Positions 27,471-36,409 of a stretch of DNA of 64,000 bases are shown here, piece by piece. Where the stretch lies: contig NZ_CAKASM010000011.1 in the NCBI RefSeq assembly GCF_916858675.1, positions 36,856 through 100,855 on the forward strand. Direction: 5' to 3'. The notes under the pieces are model-generated. The model was not told the origin of the DNA. It was given only the letters and a program-made list of their open reading frames with translations, and made no database searches. The position numbers were made by a program, and so were the translations under genes. Position 1 is the first letter of the stretch, and each line of letters opens with the position of its first letter. Source of the DNA: Sphingomonas sp. Leaf21. Lineage in GTDB: Bacteria > Pseudomonadota > Alphaproteobacteria > Sphingomonadales > Sphingomonadaceae.

Positions 27471-30400
27471 TTATTCCGCCGGACCATAACCCAGCTTGCC
27501 GGTCGCGGGCGGCAGCGCGGGGCCGCCCGCCGGGCCTTCGATCACTGGCCCTGCCCCCACTTCGTCACCGGGCGTGTAGGTCAGCAACCGCTTGCCCAGG
27601 CGCGGGCCGATCCAGCGCTCTACCCCGACCGCCAGGCTGAACGCCGCGGGCACGATCAACAGCGTCAGGATGGTCGACATGGCGAGGCCGCCGATCACGG
27701 TCACGCCCATCGGGCTGCGCCACGACCCGTCACCACCCAGCGACAGCGCGGTCGGGACCATGCCCGCCACCATCGCGACCGTGGTCATCACGATCGGCTG
27801 CGCACGCTTGTGACCGGCGTCGAGCACCGCGTCGCGTACTGGCACGCCCTTGGCGATCTCCTCCAGCGCGAAGTCGATCAGCAGGATCGAGTTCTTGGCG
27901 ACGATGCCGAGCAGCATCAGCAACCCGATATAGACCGGCAGCGAGAGAGGATTGCCGGTGAAGTAGAGCGCCAGCAATCCGCCCAGCGGCGCGAGCAGCA
28001 GCGAGGCCATGTTGACGAAGGGCGGCAGGAAGCGGCGATAGAGCAGCACCAGCACCGCGAAGACCATGAAGATGGCGGAGATGATCGCCGTGAAGAAGTT
28101 GGTCATCATCTCGTTCTGCATCTTGGCCTGGCCCAGCACCATTTCGCTGACCCCCATCGGCAGATTCTTCATGATCGGCAGGTCGTGGACCTTCTTCATC
28201 GCGTCGCCGCTGATCACGCCCTTGGCCAGATCGGCGCCGACCGTCACCTGACGCCGCTGGTTCACACGATCGATCTGGGTCGGCCCGGCGCCGAGCCCGA
28301 TATCGGCGACGACGCTCAAGGGCACCGATCCGCCGGTCTGGGTCTGGACCGGCAGGTTCTGGATGGTCGACAGGCGTGCGCGGGCATTCTGGTCGAGCGC
28401 GACGCGGATCGGCACCTGACGGTCCGACAGCGAGAAGCGCGCCGAATTCTGGTCGATATCGCCCAGCGTCGCGATGCGGATCGCGCTGGACAGCGCCTGC
28501 GTCGTCACGCCCAGATTGGCCGCGAGGTCGAGGCGCGGGCGGATGACGATCTCGGGCCGGTCGAGATTGCCGACAATCCGCGGCGCGACCAGGCCGGGGA
28601 CGGTCCCCATCTGCTCGACGATCTTGTTGGCGGTATCGCGCAGCACGGCCGGATCGTCACCGCCCAGCGTGATGGTCAGGTCGCGACCGCTGGAGCCCCA
28701 GCCGAATTGCGACTGGAAGGAGACGCGGGCGTCGGGGACGGCCGCCAGTTCGGGCGCGAGCGACCGTTCGAAGTCGGTGCTCTTCATCGAGCGGTCCTCC
28801 TTCAACGTCGCCACCACGCGGCCATTGCCGACGCCGGTGCGCGAATAGACCGATTCGACATCGGGCTGCTTCTTGAGGAACGCGGCGACGCGCTTCACCA
28901 CCTGGTCGGTCTGCGCCAGCGTGGTGCCGGGCACCATCTCGATCTTGGCGACCGCCTGGTCGTTATCCTGGGGCGGCTGGAAGGTCTTGGGGATGACCGC
29001 GAACATCACGACGGTCAGCGCGAAGGCGAGGAAGCCGATGCCGATCACCCAGAAGCGGTGATCGCGGAACCGCCCGAAGAACCGCCGGACGCGGCCGCGC
29101 GGTGGCCCGTCGGTCGGCCGGTCGTAGCGAAGCGACCAGCGGAGCGTCGCCATATAGGCGTCCATCAACCGCCCTTCGCCATGGCTGGCATGACCGGCGG
29201 ACTTGAGGAAATAGGCCGCGATCATCGGTGTGATCATGCGCGCGACGGCAAGGCTCATCAGCACCGAGACGACGACGGTCAGGCCGAAATTCTTGAAATA
29301 CTGGCCCGGCACGCCCGGCATGATCGACACGGGCAGGAACACCGCGACGATCGCCATGGTGGTGCCCAGCACGGCCAGCCCGATCTCGTCCGCCGCGTCG
29401 ATCGACGCCTGGTAGGCGGATTTGCCCATGCGCATGTGGCGAACGATATTCTCGATCTCCACGATCGCATCGTCGACCAGCACGCCCGCGACCAGGCTGA
29501 GCGCGAGCAGCGTCATCTGGTTGAGCGTGAAGTTCATCAGGTCCATGACCCAGAAGGTCGGTATCGCCGACAGCGGGATGGCCAGCGCCGAGATCACCGT
29601 CGCGCGCCAGTCGCGCAGGAACAGGAACACGACGATCACCGCCAGCACCGCGCCCTCGATCATCGCATGGATGGCGCTCTCATATTGCTGCTCGGTATAT
29701 TTCACGCTGTTCGAGCGGAGGACGAACTTGACCTCCGGATTGCGCTTCTGGAGTTCGTTGAGCTTGTCGACCGCACCCTTGAAGACGCTGACGTCCGATG
29801 CGCCCTTGGCGCGCTGGAAGTCGAAGCTGATGACCTGGCGCCCGTCGACCGCCGCCTGCGAACGCTGCTCGGCGTAGAGGTCGCGGACCGTCGCGATATC
29901 GGCGAGCCTTACGGTGCGGCCGCCGCCGACATTGATCTGGCTCTGCCCCAGGTCATAGGCGTTGCGCGCATTGCCCAGCACGCGGACCGCCTGTTCGGTC
30001 CCCGCGATCTCGGCGCGACCACCCGCCGCGTTCAGGTTGGTCATGCGGAGCTGCGCATTGACCTCGCTCGCGGTCAGGCCCTGCGCCTGGAGCTTCAAGG
30101 GATCGAGGATGACGCGGATCTCGCGCGTCACGCCGCCGTTGCGGATGACCTTGGACAGGCCGGGGACCGACAACAGCTCCTTGGTCACGTTGTTGTCGAT
30201 ATACCAGCTGAGCTGCTCGGGCGTCATGTTGGACGCGATCGCCGAGTAGCTGGCGAGGTCGTTGTCGGTCGAGTCGACGCGGATCACCTGCGGCTCGAGG
30301 ATGCCGTCGGGCAGCATCGAGCGGATCTGGGTGATCGCGTCGCGCGCATCGCTGACCGCGCGGTCGATCGGCGTACCGATGTCGAGCTGGACCAGGGTCT

Positions 30401-30677
30401 GCGACTGGCCCTCGGTCACGGTCGAGGTGATCTGGTCGACGCCCTGGAGATTCCGCAACGCCGCCTCGACCCGCTGGGTGACCTGGGTCTCCAGCTCGGT
30501 CGGTGCCGCACCCGGCTGGTTCACGACGACCACGACGATCGGGAAATCGATGTCGGGGTCGTTGTTCACATCCATCCGCATGAAGCTGACGATCCCCGCC
30601 AGCGTCAGCGCGACGAACAGGACGATCGGCGGAACCGGGTTCCGGATCGCCCATGCGGAGATGTTGCGGAAACTCAT
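27471..30677 (-). CDS. RND-family multidrug efflux permease
   Basis: 1068-residue inner-membrane proton-driven pump of the HAE1/AcrB-like class. The N terminus is MSFRNISAWAIRNPVPPIVLF. The proton-relay aspartates lie in the TM4 motif VAGVLVDDAIVEIENIVRHM, and the C-terminal half repeats the fold (LLMLLGIVAKNSILLIDFALEE). The large periplasmic loops suggest drug or solute export. It starts 1 nt after the adaptor stop, forming a two-gene unit. No outer-membrane factor is attached; it may borrow the NodT-like protein at 20578-22050 or another. Confidence 0.95.
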   Translation of the reverse strand: MSFRNISAWAIRNPVPPIVLFVALTLAGIVSFMRMDVNNDPDIDFPIVVVVVNQPGAAPTELETQVTQRVEAALRNLQGVDQITSTVTEGQSQTLVQLDIGTPIDRAVSDARDAITQIRSMLPDGILEPQVIRVDSTDNDLASYSAIASNMTPEQLSWYIDNNVTKELLSVPGLSKVIRNGGVTREIRVILDPLKLQAQGLTASEVNAQLRMTNLNAAGGRAEIAGTEQAVRVLGNARNAYDLGQSQINVGGGRTVRLADIATVRDLYAEQRSQAAVDGRQVISFDFQRAKGASDVSVFKGAVDKLNELQKRNPEVKFVLRSNSVKYTEQQYESAIHAMIEGAVLAVIVVFLFLRDWRATVISALAIPLSAIPTFWVMDLMNFTLNQMTLLALSLVAGVLVDDAIVEIENIVRHMRMGKSAYQASIDAADEIGLAVLGTTMAIVAVFLPVSIMPGVPGQYFKNFGLTVVVSVLMSLAVARMITPMIAAYFLKSAGHASHGEGRLMDAYMATLRWSLRYDRPTDGPPRGRVRRFFGRFRDHRFWVIGIGFLAFALTVVMFAVIPKTFQPPQDNDQAVAKIEMVPGTTLAQTDQVVKRVAAFLKKQPDVESVYSRTGVGNGRVVATLKEDRSMKSTDFERSLAPELAAVPDARVSFQSQFGWGSSGRDLTITLGGDDPAVLRDTANKIVEQMGTVPGLVAPRIVGNLDRPEIVIRPRLDLAANLGVTTQALSSAIRIATLGDIDQNSARFSLSDRQVPIRVALDQNARARLSTIQNLPVQTQTGGSVPLSVVADIGLGAGPTQIDRVNQRRQVTVGADLAKGVISGDAMKKVHDLPIMKNLPMGVSEMVLGQAKMQNEMMTNFFTAIISAIFMVFAVLVLLYRRFLPPFVNMASLLLAPLGGLLALYFTGNPLSLPVYIGLLMLLGIVAKNSILLIDFALEEIAKGVPVRDAVLDAGHKRAQPIVMTTVAMVAGMVPTALSLGGDGSWRSPMGVTVIGGLAMSTILTLLIVPAAFSLAVGVERWIGPRLGKRLLTYTPGDEVGAGPVIEGPAGGPALPPATGKLGYGPAE

Positions 30678-30678
30678 C

Positions 30679-31863
30679 TTACTTGGCCTCCGGGCCGCCT
30701 AGAATCGGATGGACCTGCTGGCCGACCGCCAGGAAGCCACCCGCCGAACGCACCACCCGCTCGGTCCCGTTCAGGCCCGAGGCGATGGTCACGCCATCGT
30801 CCGACACCTGACCGATCTTGATGTTGCGGCGTGCGACCTTGTTGTCGGAGCCGACGATATACACGAAGCTGCCCTTGTCGTCGCTCTGGATCGCCGAATC
30901 GGGGAGGACGGGCGCGCGGCCCGCGCCGCCACGGATCGTCGCCGAGGCGAAGCCACCGGGACGCAGTTCGGGGCTGTAGCTGAGCGCGATCCGCGCGACG
31001 CCCTGGCGGGTCTGCGGGTCGATCACCGGCGACACCTGCCACACTTCGCCCTTGAACGTCTTGTCGCCGCCGACCGGCGTGACGGTGGCGGGCGAGCCGA
31101 CGGTCAGGCCGACCAGATCCGATTCGGCGAGCTGCGCGCGCAGCTCCATCTGACCATCCATCGCCATGCGGAACAGCACGCCCGAGCCCGAGCTGACGAT
31201 CTGGCCCGGCTCCGCCTGGCGCGTGAGGACGAGGCCCGCCTGCGGCGCCCGGATGTCGAGACGACCGTTGAAGGCGCGCTGCTGGTCGAGCTGCGCCTGC
31301 GCCACCCGGACGTTCGCAACGGCGGCATCGCGTGCCGCCGTCTTGGTCTCGATATCGGCGCGACTGACGAAGCCACGGTCGACCAGCGCCTTCGCGCGGT
31401 TGAGATTGGCCTCGGCCAGCGTCGCGTCCGCCTGCCGCACCTTGACCTGCGCGGCGAGCGTGGCCGTCCCCTGGATCTGCACCGACCGGTCGACGGTCGC
31501 GAGCACCTGCCCCGCGCGGACCCACTGGCCCGGTTCGACCAGGACGCGGGTGATCAGGCCGCCCTCGCCCGCGACGCCGACCGGCATCTCGCGCCGCGCC
31601 GCCAGCGTGCCGGTGGCCGAGATGACCCGGCTGACCGCCTGCTGGCCCGGGACCACCACGGTGATGTTGGGGATCTGGGTCCCGCCCGCATTGCCCGCGG
31701 CCGAATCATGCTTCTTGCCGCCAAGGAAATACCACGCCGCCAGCGCCACGAGGACCAGTATCACGGCCACCGGGATCCAGCGCCGCCGTGCGGGCGCGGG
31801 TCCTTCCAGTGCCATGTGGCCGCCGCCCCCGATCGCCGCCGTTTCGTAATTCATGTTCGTCAT
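30679..31863 (-). CDS. RND efflux periplasmic adaptor
   Basis: 394-residue membrane fusion protein. It has one N-terminal membrane helix (WIPVAVILVLVALAAWYFLG), the lipoyl start REMPVGVAGEGGLITRVLVEPGQWV, a short helical hairpin (ATLAEANLNRAKALVDRGFVSRADIE), and the barrel domain with SPVIDPQTRQGVARI. The start at 31863 is preceded by GGGGAT; MNYETAA four codons in is an alternative. A good -35/-10 pair lies 62 nt upstream. Confidence 0.93.
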   Translation of the reverse strand: MTNMNYETAAIGGGGHMALEGPAPARRRWIPVAVILVLVALAAWYFLGGKKHDSAAGNAGGTQIPNITVVVPGQQAVSRVISATGTLAARREMPVGVAGEGGLITRVLVEPGQWVRAGQVLATVDRSVQIQGTATLAAQVKVRQADATLAEANLNRAKALVDRGFVSRADIETKTAARDAAVANVRVAQAQLDQQRAFNGRLDIRAPQAGLVLTRQAEPGQIVSSGSGVLFRMAMDGQMELRAQLAESDLVGLTVGSPATVTPVGGDKTFKGEVWQVSPVIDPQTRQGVARIALSYSPELRPGGFASATIRGGAGRAPVLPDSAIQSDDKGSFVYIVGSDNKVARRNIKIGQVSDDGVTIASGLNGTERVVRSAGGFLAVGQQVHPILGGPEAK

Positions 31864-31924
31864 CGATCCCCGATCCGCATCCTAATGTCGTGACCACGCC
31901 GGCAGATGCGCCCAATCCATGGCT

Positions 31925-31963
31925 GTATTATCGAAATACATCACCCTGCTCAAGTCACTTTGA
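31925..31963 (-). promoter_or_regulatory. Candidate promoter and operator for the RND efflux operon
   Basis: On the minus strand TTGAGC (31953-31948), exactly 17 nt, TAATAC (31930-31925), about 60 nt upstream of the adaptor ATG. An inverted TCAA-N6-TTGA (31950-31963) overlaps the -35 box, a position where a repressor could act. No regulator gene is adjacent. Confidence 0.5.
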
Positions 31964-32064
31964 GTATGGGAAGATTAAGGCGGCTCTAAGATGCGTCGGA
32001 CGCGTTCATCGCACGTTTGGGCGCGCTGCGCCAAAGGCTTTGCCAACATCAAAGGGAGTTGATG

Positions 32065-32805
32065 ATGAAATCCATCTTGTTGTCCGCCGCGCTGGTTCCG
32101 ATCGCCATGGGTTCGGGCGTCGCCGCCCAGACGCTACCCGCGCCGACCACGGTCGAACCGCTGGTTCCGGCGGCGGGTACGGTGCTCGACGTCTCGGCGG
32201 AGGGACGCACAACGCGCGTGCCCGATCTCGCGACGATCCGCGCGGGCGTGGTCAGCCAGGGTGCGACCGCCGCCGCCGCGCTGACCGACAATGCGCAGCG
32301 CATGGCGCGGGTGCTGGCGGCGGTGAAGCGCGCGGGCGTCGCCGAGCGCGATATCCAGACCGCGACCGTCCAGTTGCAGCCGCAATATCGCTATGGCGAC
32401 AATGTCCCGCCGACCATCACCGGCTATCAGGCGACCAATACGCTGAGCATCCGCTTCCGCGACATCGCCCGGTCGGGCACGGTGCTCGACGCGCTGGTGG
32501 CACAGGGTGCGAACCAGATCGACGGCCCCAACCTGTCGATCGACAAGCCCGATGCGGCCCTCGACGAAGCGCGGACCGATGCGATCGCGCGGGCGCGGGC
32601 GCGGGCCGAACTCTATGCCAAAGCGGCGGGTATGCGCGTCGCGCGGATCGTGTCGATCACCGAAAACGGCCAGGATGCCGGTGGGCCGGAGCGGCCGATG
32701 ATGATGGTCCGCGCCATGGCGTCCGATGCCGCCGCGAAGACCAGCATCGCGCCCGGCGAGCGTGACGTGACGGTCAACGTCTCGGTCCGCTTCCTGCTGA
32801 ACTGA
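32065..32805 (+). CDS. SIMPL-domain (DUF541) periplasmic protein
   Basis: 246 residues with a signal peptide (MKSILLSAALVPIAMGSGVAAQ, likely cut after AAQ). The SIMPL domain has LDVSAEGRTTRVPDLATIRAGVVSQG, RDIQTATVQLQPQY, and ARARAELYAKAAGMRVARIVSI. E. coli YggE of this family is linked to oxidative stress; the molecular role is unclear. Two ATGs are adjacent; 32065 has the better spacing (6 nt) from GGGAG. It is divergent from the RND efflux operon, sharing a 200-bp regulatory gap. Confidence 0.9.
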   Translation: MKSILLSAALVPIAMGSGVAAQTLPAPTTVEPLVPAAGTVLDVSAEGRTTRVPDLATIRAGVVSQGATAAAALTDNAQRMARVLAAVKRAGVAERDIQTATVQLQPQYRYGDNVPPTITGYQATNTLSIRFRDIARSGTVLDALVAQGANQIDGPNLSIDKPDAALDEARTDAIARARARAELYAKAAGMRVARIVSITENGQDAGGPERPMMMVRAMASDAAAKTSIAPGERDVTVNVSVRFLLN

Positions 32806-32889
32806 TCGGGGCCGCCCCCGCCGCCCCCTTCGCCATCGCGGTCGAGGGGGCGGCGGACAGGCGTGGCGCGCACCATACCGGATATACAA

Positions 32890-32923
32890 AAAGAGGCCGC
32901 CCGGTTTCCCGGACGGCCTCTTT
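32890..32923. terminator. Bidirectional terminator between SIMPL gene and GlsB-like gene
   Basis: AAAGAGGCCG (32890-32899) pairs exactly with CGGCCTCTTT (32914-32923), with A-run and T-run outside the stem. It lies between two convergent genes and can serve both. Confidence 0.85.
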
Positions 32924-32948
32924 GGTTCCGCTCAGAGCGATGGTGTGC

Positions 32949-33206
32949 TTAGCGCACCCGACCGCGACGAACGAGGTTCACGATCGCCAGCAGGACGACA
33001 GCGCCCAGCAGCGAAACGAGGAACGAATAGAGCGACAGACCGGCGTTGTTGATCGAGCCGCCAGCAAAGATCAGACCGCCGATGAACGCGCCGATGATAC
33101 CGACGACGATGTTCAGGAAGATGCCCTGCTGGGCGTCAGTACGCATGATGATGCTGGCCAGCCAGCCGATGACACCACCGATGATAAGCCACAGGATGAT
33201 ACCCAT
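32949..33206 (-). CDS. GlsB/YeaQ/YmgE (transglycosylase-associated) small membrane protein
   Basis: 85 residues with three hydrophobic segments rich in Gly: IILWLIIGGVIGWLASIIM, FLNIVVGIIGAFIGGLIF and LVSLLGAVVLLAIVNLV, separated by the family's conserved RTDAQQG loop. Such proteins are often stress-induced; the transglycosylase link is only by name. ATG is preceded by GGAGGGAAAGACA, a strong ribosome-binding site. Confidence 0.92.
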   Translation of the reverse strand: MGIILWLIIGGVIGWLASIIMRTDAQQGIFLNIVVGIIGAFIGGLIFAGGSINNAGLSLYSFLVSLLGAVVLLAIVNLVRRGRVR

Positions 33207-33356
33207 TGTCTTTCCCTCCGTTGGGCCCGCGAGCGGGACACGGGGGGAAGACGTGCGAATGCCGGTTATTGTTCCGTCCCCGTACCGGCAATTCGATGAA
33301 GCGTTTTCACAAAGTCAACGATGCGATCGTTTTTATCCGCCGATCGCCCGTGGGGG

Positions 33357-33659
33357 TCAGTATTTCTGCTGGCGTTCGTAGAGCGAGCGATAATGCTGGA
33401 TACGGGTCACGCGCAGGCCCGGCATCCCCGACCGGTCGATCGCACGCTGCCAACCGGCGAATTCCTCGACCGTCAGGCCATAGCGGTCGCAGACCTCGTC
33501 CACCGACAGCAGGCCGCCGTTGACCGCCGCGACCACCTCCGCCTTGCGACGCACCACCCAGCGCGTCGTGCTGGGCGGCGGCAGCGATTCGAGCGTCAGC
33601 GGTTCGCCGAGCGGCCCGATCACCTTGGCAGGACGGATCTTTTGATTCTCCATCATCAT
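33357..33659 (-). CDS. sciP: CtrA inhibitor SciP (DUF1153)
   Basis: 100-residue small DNA-binding/CtrA-binding protein. In Caulobacter, SciP blocks CtrA-activated transcription in the swarmer cell. The near-invariant family core is present: IGPLGEPLTLESLPPP, TTRWVVRRKAEVVAAV, CDRYGLTVEEFAGWQRAID and RIQHYRSLYE. Three ATGs occur in a row; GAGG lies 4, 7 and 10 nt before them, so any may start. A TTAACC sequence, half of a CtrA box, occurs about 90 nt upstream on this strand but is not convincing alone. It implies a CtrA cell-cycle circuit in this organism. Confidence 0.93.
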   Translation of the reverse strand: MMMENQKIRPAKVIGPLGEPLTLESLPPPSTTRWVVRRKAEVVAAVNGGLLSVDEVCDRYGLTVEEFAGWQRAIDRSGMPGLRVTRIQHYRSLYERQQKY

Positions 33660-33753
33660 ACAACCTCACCGGGGCTCCCAACCCCTATGCCTTCTGTAAG
33701 GACCGTCCTGACACAGCCCCTTGAACATCACCTAAAGTCGAAAGGTTAACGGT

Positions 33754-33984
33754 TCATTCATTCTTATTCCAATGCGCCAGAAGTCGCGCCATCGGCCCGT
33801 TGAACGCACCGTCCAAGGGCGCGAACAGGGCCGGATCGGGTGCGCCGCGCACGAAGCCCGCCTGCACCACCGCCGTATGGCTGGCGGCCTGGCGCGCCGT
33901 CGCGCCGACCATGAGCACCGCCAGATCGGGCGGCAGCACCGTGAGTTCGGCATCCCGGTCAAAACGGTTGAAACTCAGATCCAA
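33754..33984 (-). CDS. Hypothetical 76-residue protein
   Basis: An ORF with an ATG start and plausible protein-like composition (MDLSFNRFDRDAELTVLPPD at the start, VQAGFVRGAPDPALFAPLDG in the middle). It is 94 nt upstream of sciP on the same strand. I recognise no domain. It fills the only coding-like space between sciP and mnmA, but could be a spurious ORF; there is no strong ribosome-binding site. Confidence 0.45.
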   Translation of the reverse strand: MDLSFNRFDRDAELTVLPPDLAVLMVGATARQAASHTAVVQAGFVRGAPDPALFAPLDGAFNGPMARLLAHWNKNE

Positions 33985-34153
33985 AAGCGCGGTCCATCCC
34001 GATCGTGAACCACCCTGTTACCGGGCGGATATGAAAACCGGGTAAAGGGCGATGCGTCCGCCCCCTTTTATTGTGCGACGGGGTCGGCGCCCCGCACCCT
34101 CGCCCCCTGTCGCGCGCTTTGCAAGCCGCGGGCGAAAGGCGTATGGGGGCGCC

Positions 34154-35260
34154 ATGGAGCAGATGGTGGATTTCCAGCTTGGGGGCGATCCCCGGGCGCG
34201 TCGAATCGTGGTGGCGATGTCGGGCGGGGTGGACAGCTCGGTCGTGGCGGCGCTCGCGCATGCGACGGGAGCCGAGACGATCGGCGTCACCCTCCAGCTT
34301 TACGACCATGGCGAGGCGGTCGGCCGCGCCGGGGCCTGCTGCGCCGGACGCGACATTCGCGACGCGCGCGCGGTCTGCGACCGGCTGGGTATCGCGCATT
34401 ACGTGTTCGATCACGAGGATAGCTTCCGCACACAGGTGGTCGACCGCTTCGCCGACGAATATCTGGCGGGGCGCACGCCCATCCCCTGCGTCCAGTGCAA
34501 CATGGGCCCCAAATTCACCGACCTGCTGAAGCTGGCGCGCGACCTGGGCGCGGATTGCCTGGCGACCGGCCATTATGTCCGCCGGGTCGAGGGGGCGAGC
34601 GGGGCCGAATTGCATCGCGGCGCCGATCCGGCACGCGACCAGAGCTATTTCCTGTTCGCGACGACGCAGGGCCAGCTCGACTTCCTGCGCTTTCCGCTGG
34701 GCGCGCTGCCCAAATCGCGCGTGCGCGAAATCGCCGCCGAACTGGGGCTGGGAGTCGCGGCCAAGCCCGACAGCCAGGATATCTGCTTCGTGCCCGATGG
34801 CGACTATGCCGGGCTCGTCAAGAAATTGCGTCCGGAATCGGATACGCGGGGCGACATCGTCGATCTGGCGGGAGCCAAGCTGGGCGAGCATCGCGGCCTG
34901 ATCCATTATACGGTCGGCCAGCGGCGCGGCCTGGAGATCGGCGGCAGTCCCGAGCCGCTCTATGTCGTCCGGCTGGAGCCCGACACGAAGCGGGTCGTCG
35001 TCGGTCCGCGCATCGCGCTGGCGGTGGAGGCGGCGCGGCTGACCGGCATGAACGTGCTGGGGCCACTCGACGGCCCGGTCTTCGCCAAGGTCCGCTCGAT
35101 GGCGAAACCCGTGCCTGCCCGAATGGTCGGCGACCGACTCGTGTTCGAGGCACCCGAATATGGCGTGTCGCCGGGCCAGGCGGCGGTGCTCTATGACGGC
35201 GACCGGGTGCTGGGCGGAGGCTGGATCGCCGAAACCGAGGCGGCACGCATCGCCGCCTGA
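34154..35260 (+). CDS. mnmA: tRNA-specific 2-thiouridylase
   Basis: Installs the 2-thio group on U34 of tRNA Lys/Glu/Gln. It has 368 residues. The PP-loop is [10 protein letters not shown]; the catalytic Cys pair is in [13 protein letters not shown] and the later [19 protein letters not shown]. The tRNA-binding central domain and C-terminal barrel ([17 protein letters not shown]) are present. The open frame begins 34 codons earlier, but MEQMVDFQL is the sensible start. Followed after 15 nt by the small UVR-motif gene. Confidence 0.95.
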   Translation: MEQMVDFQLGGDPRARRIVVAMSGGVDSSVVAALAHATGAETIGVTLQLYDHGEAVGRAGACCAGRDIRDARAVCDRLGIAHYVFDHEDSFRTQVVDRFADEYLAGRTPIPCVQCNMGPKFTDLLKLARDLGADCLATGHYVRRVEGASGAELHRGADPARDQSYFLFATTQGQLDFLRFPLGALPKSRVREIAAELGLGVAAKPDSQDICFVPDGDYAGLVKKLRPESDTRGDIVDLAGAKLGEHRGLIHYTVGQRRGLEIGGSPEPLYVVRLEPDTKRVVVGPRIALAVEAARLTGMNVLGPLDGPVFAKVRSMAKPVPARMVGDRLVFEAPEYGVSPGQAAVLYDGDRVLGGGWIAETEAARIAA

Positions 35261-35275
35261 GGCGTTGGTCCCGGC

Positions 35276-35548
35276 ATGACCGGCCCCGATATCGAAGAGT
35301 TGCGCCGCCAGATGGAAGCGGCCGCCGAACGGCTCGATTTCGAAGCGGCGAAGGCCTTGCGCGATCGCATCAACCTTCTGCGCGGCGGGGCGGAGGATAC
35401 CGAGGTCGACACCAGCGGCCTGACCCGCCAGCGCCCCGGTGCGATGGGCCTGGGCACCAGCCAGTCCCGCCCCGAACGCCCCGAGGGCTGGGTCCCGCCC
35501 AAAAAGCCCGACCCGATGACCAGGGGCCGCGGGCGGCGGCAGGGCTAG
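35276..35548 (+). CDS. UvrB/UvrC-motif small protein
   Basis: 90 residues. The N-terminal half is a UVR motif (IEELRRQMEAAAERLDFEAAKALRDRI), the helical hairpin by which UvrB and UvrC interact. The remainder is Pro/Arg-rich and probably disordered. Stand-alone UVR proteins are known but poorly described. It sits 15 nt after mnmA, probably cotranscribed. Confidence 0.82.
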   Translation: MTGPDIEELRRQMEAAAERLDFEAAKALRDRINLLRGGAEDTEVDTSGLTRQRPGAMGLGTSQSRPERPEGWVPPKKPDPMTRGRGRRQG

Positions 35549-35584
35549 GCGCCAGCCTGCCTTGCCGGGACGAAGGGGGACCGC

Positions 35585-36301
35585 TCAACGCCCCAGCGCG
35601 AACGCCCCTCGATAGGCGGGCTTCACCGCCGCCAAAACCGCGCGGTTTACCGGCAGGGTCACCTCATAGCTCCCCTCGGCATAGGATCCGGCGACATAGG
35701 GATCGGCGATCAGCCCGATCCGGTCGATGGCGCGACCGTTGGACGAACCGAGCAACAGCGTCAGGTCCTTGAGCGGCGGACAGGCATTCATCGAGGACAG
35801 TTCGCCGCCCTGGTTACGCCGTATCTGTTCGGCCTTGAGCCTGGCGCAATAATCGCTGCGGGTCGCGCCCTGCAGTGCGGCGACCGAAGTGAAGACCGAT
35901 TTGGTATCGAGCCGCCGCCCCGCCGCCTTGTCCCAGAGCAGCGCCGAGGAGCCGGGCTGGCCATGCGCGCCGCCGGTGAAATTATAGCTGTCGCTCGACA
36001 GGCTCAGGAAGCGGGGCGTGTCGGTGACCATCTTCCATGTCTTTTCATAGGAGTAGGGGCGGAACGGAAAGTCGGAACCCTTGGCGTCGCGACGCTCGGC
36101 CGCGGCTCCCTGCGCCGTTTTGGTGCGAAGCGTCCTGGCTTCCGCGTCCAGCATCGCCCGCAGCGCGGGAAACCGCGCCACCGCCGCCGGATAGCGATAG
36201 GTGAACTCGTAATCCGCCGTCTTCGCATGGATCACCCCGGTCTGCGCCGCGACCGGCACGGCGGTTCCCATGAGCATCGCCGCGATCATCATCGTCCGCA
36301 T
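35585..36301 (-). CDS. Secreted DUF4163/DUF3298-type protein
   Basis: 238 residues with a signal peptide ending AVPVAAQ. The segment SLSSDSYNFTGGAHGQPGSSALLWD is the family landmark, with a GAHG turn also found in RsiV-like proteins. The C terminus ending in LPVNRAVLAAVKPAYRGAF fits the DUF3298 fold. The start is fixed by GGAGGAGA about 7 nt upstream. In Bacillus RsiV this domain binds lysozyme; here the ligand is unknown. Divergent from the radical SAM gene. Confidence 0.78.
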   Translation of the reverse strand: MRTMMIAAMLMGTAVPVAAQTGVIHAKTADYEFTYRYPAAVARFPALRAMLDAEARTLRTKTAQGAAAERRDAKGSDFPFRPYSYEKTWKMVTDTPRFLSLSSDSYNFTGGAHGQPGSSALLWDKAAGRRLDTKSVFTSVAALQGATRSDYCARLKAEQIRRNQGGELSSMNACPPLKDLTLLLGSSNGRAIDRIGLIADPYVAGSYAEGSYEVTLPVNRAVLAAVKPAYRGAFALGR

Positions 36302-36409
36302 ACCGTCTCTCCTCCGAATTTTCCGGCATATTGGCCGAAACGGGCTGTACGGACGATGACCGCACCGGTTCCCCTTGAGCGCGGCGCGCCGAGAACGTAT
36401 ATCGAACAA

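Noticed and set aside
27810..30821. 1003-codon ORF antisense to the RND permease
   Set aside because: Its translation is His/Asp/Arg-rich without domains, as expected from the complement of third-position-GC codons; the minus-strand RND protein is clear.
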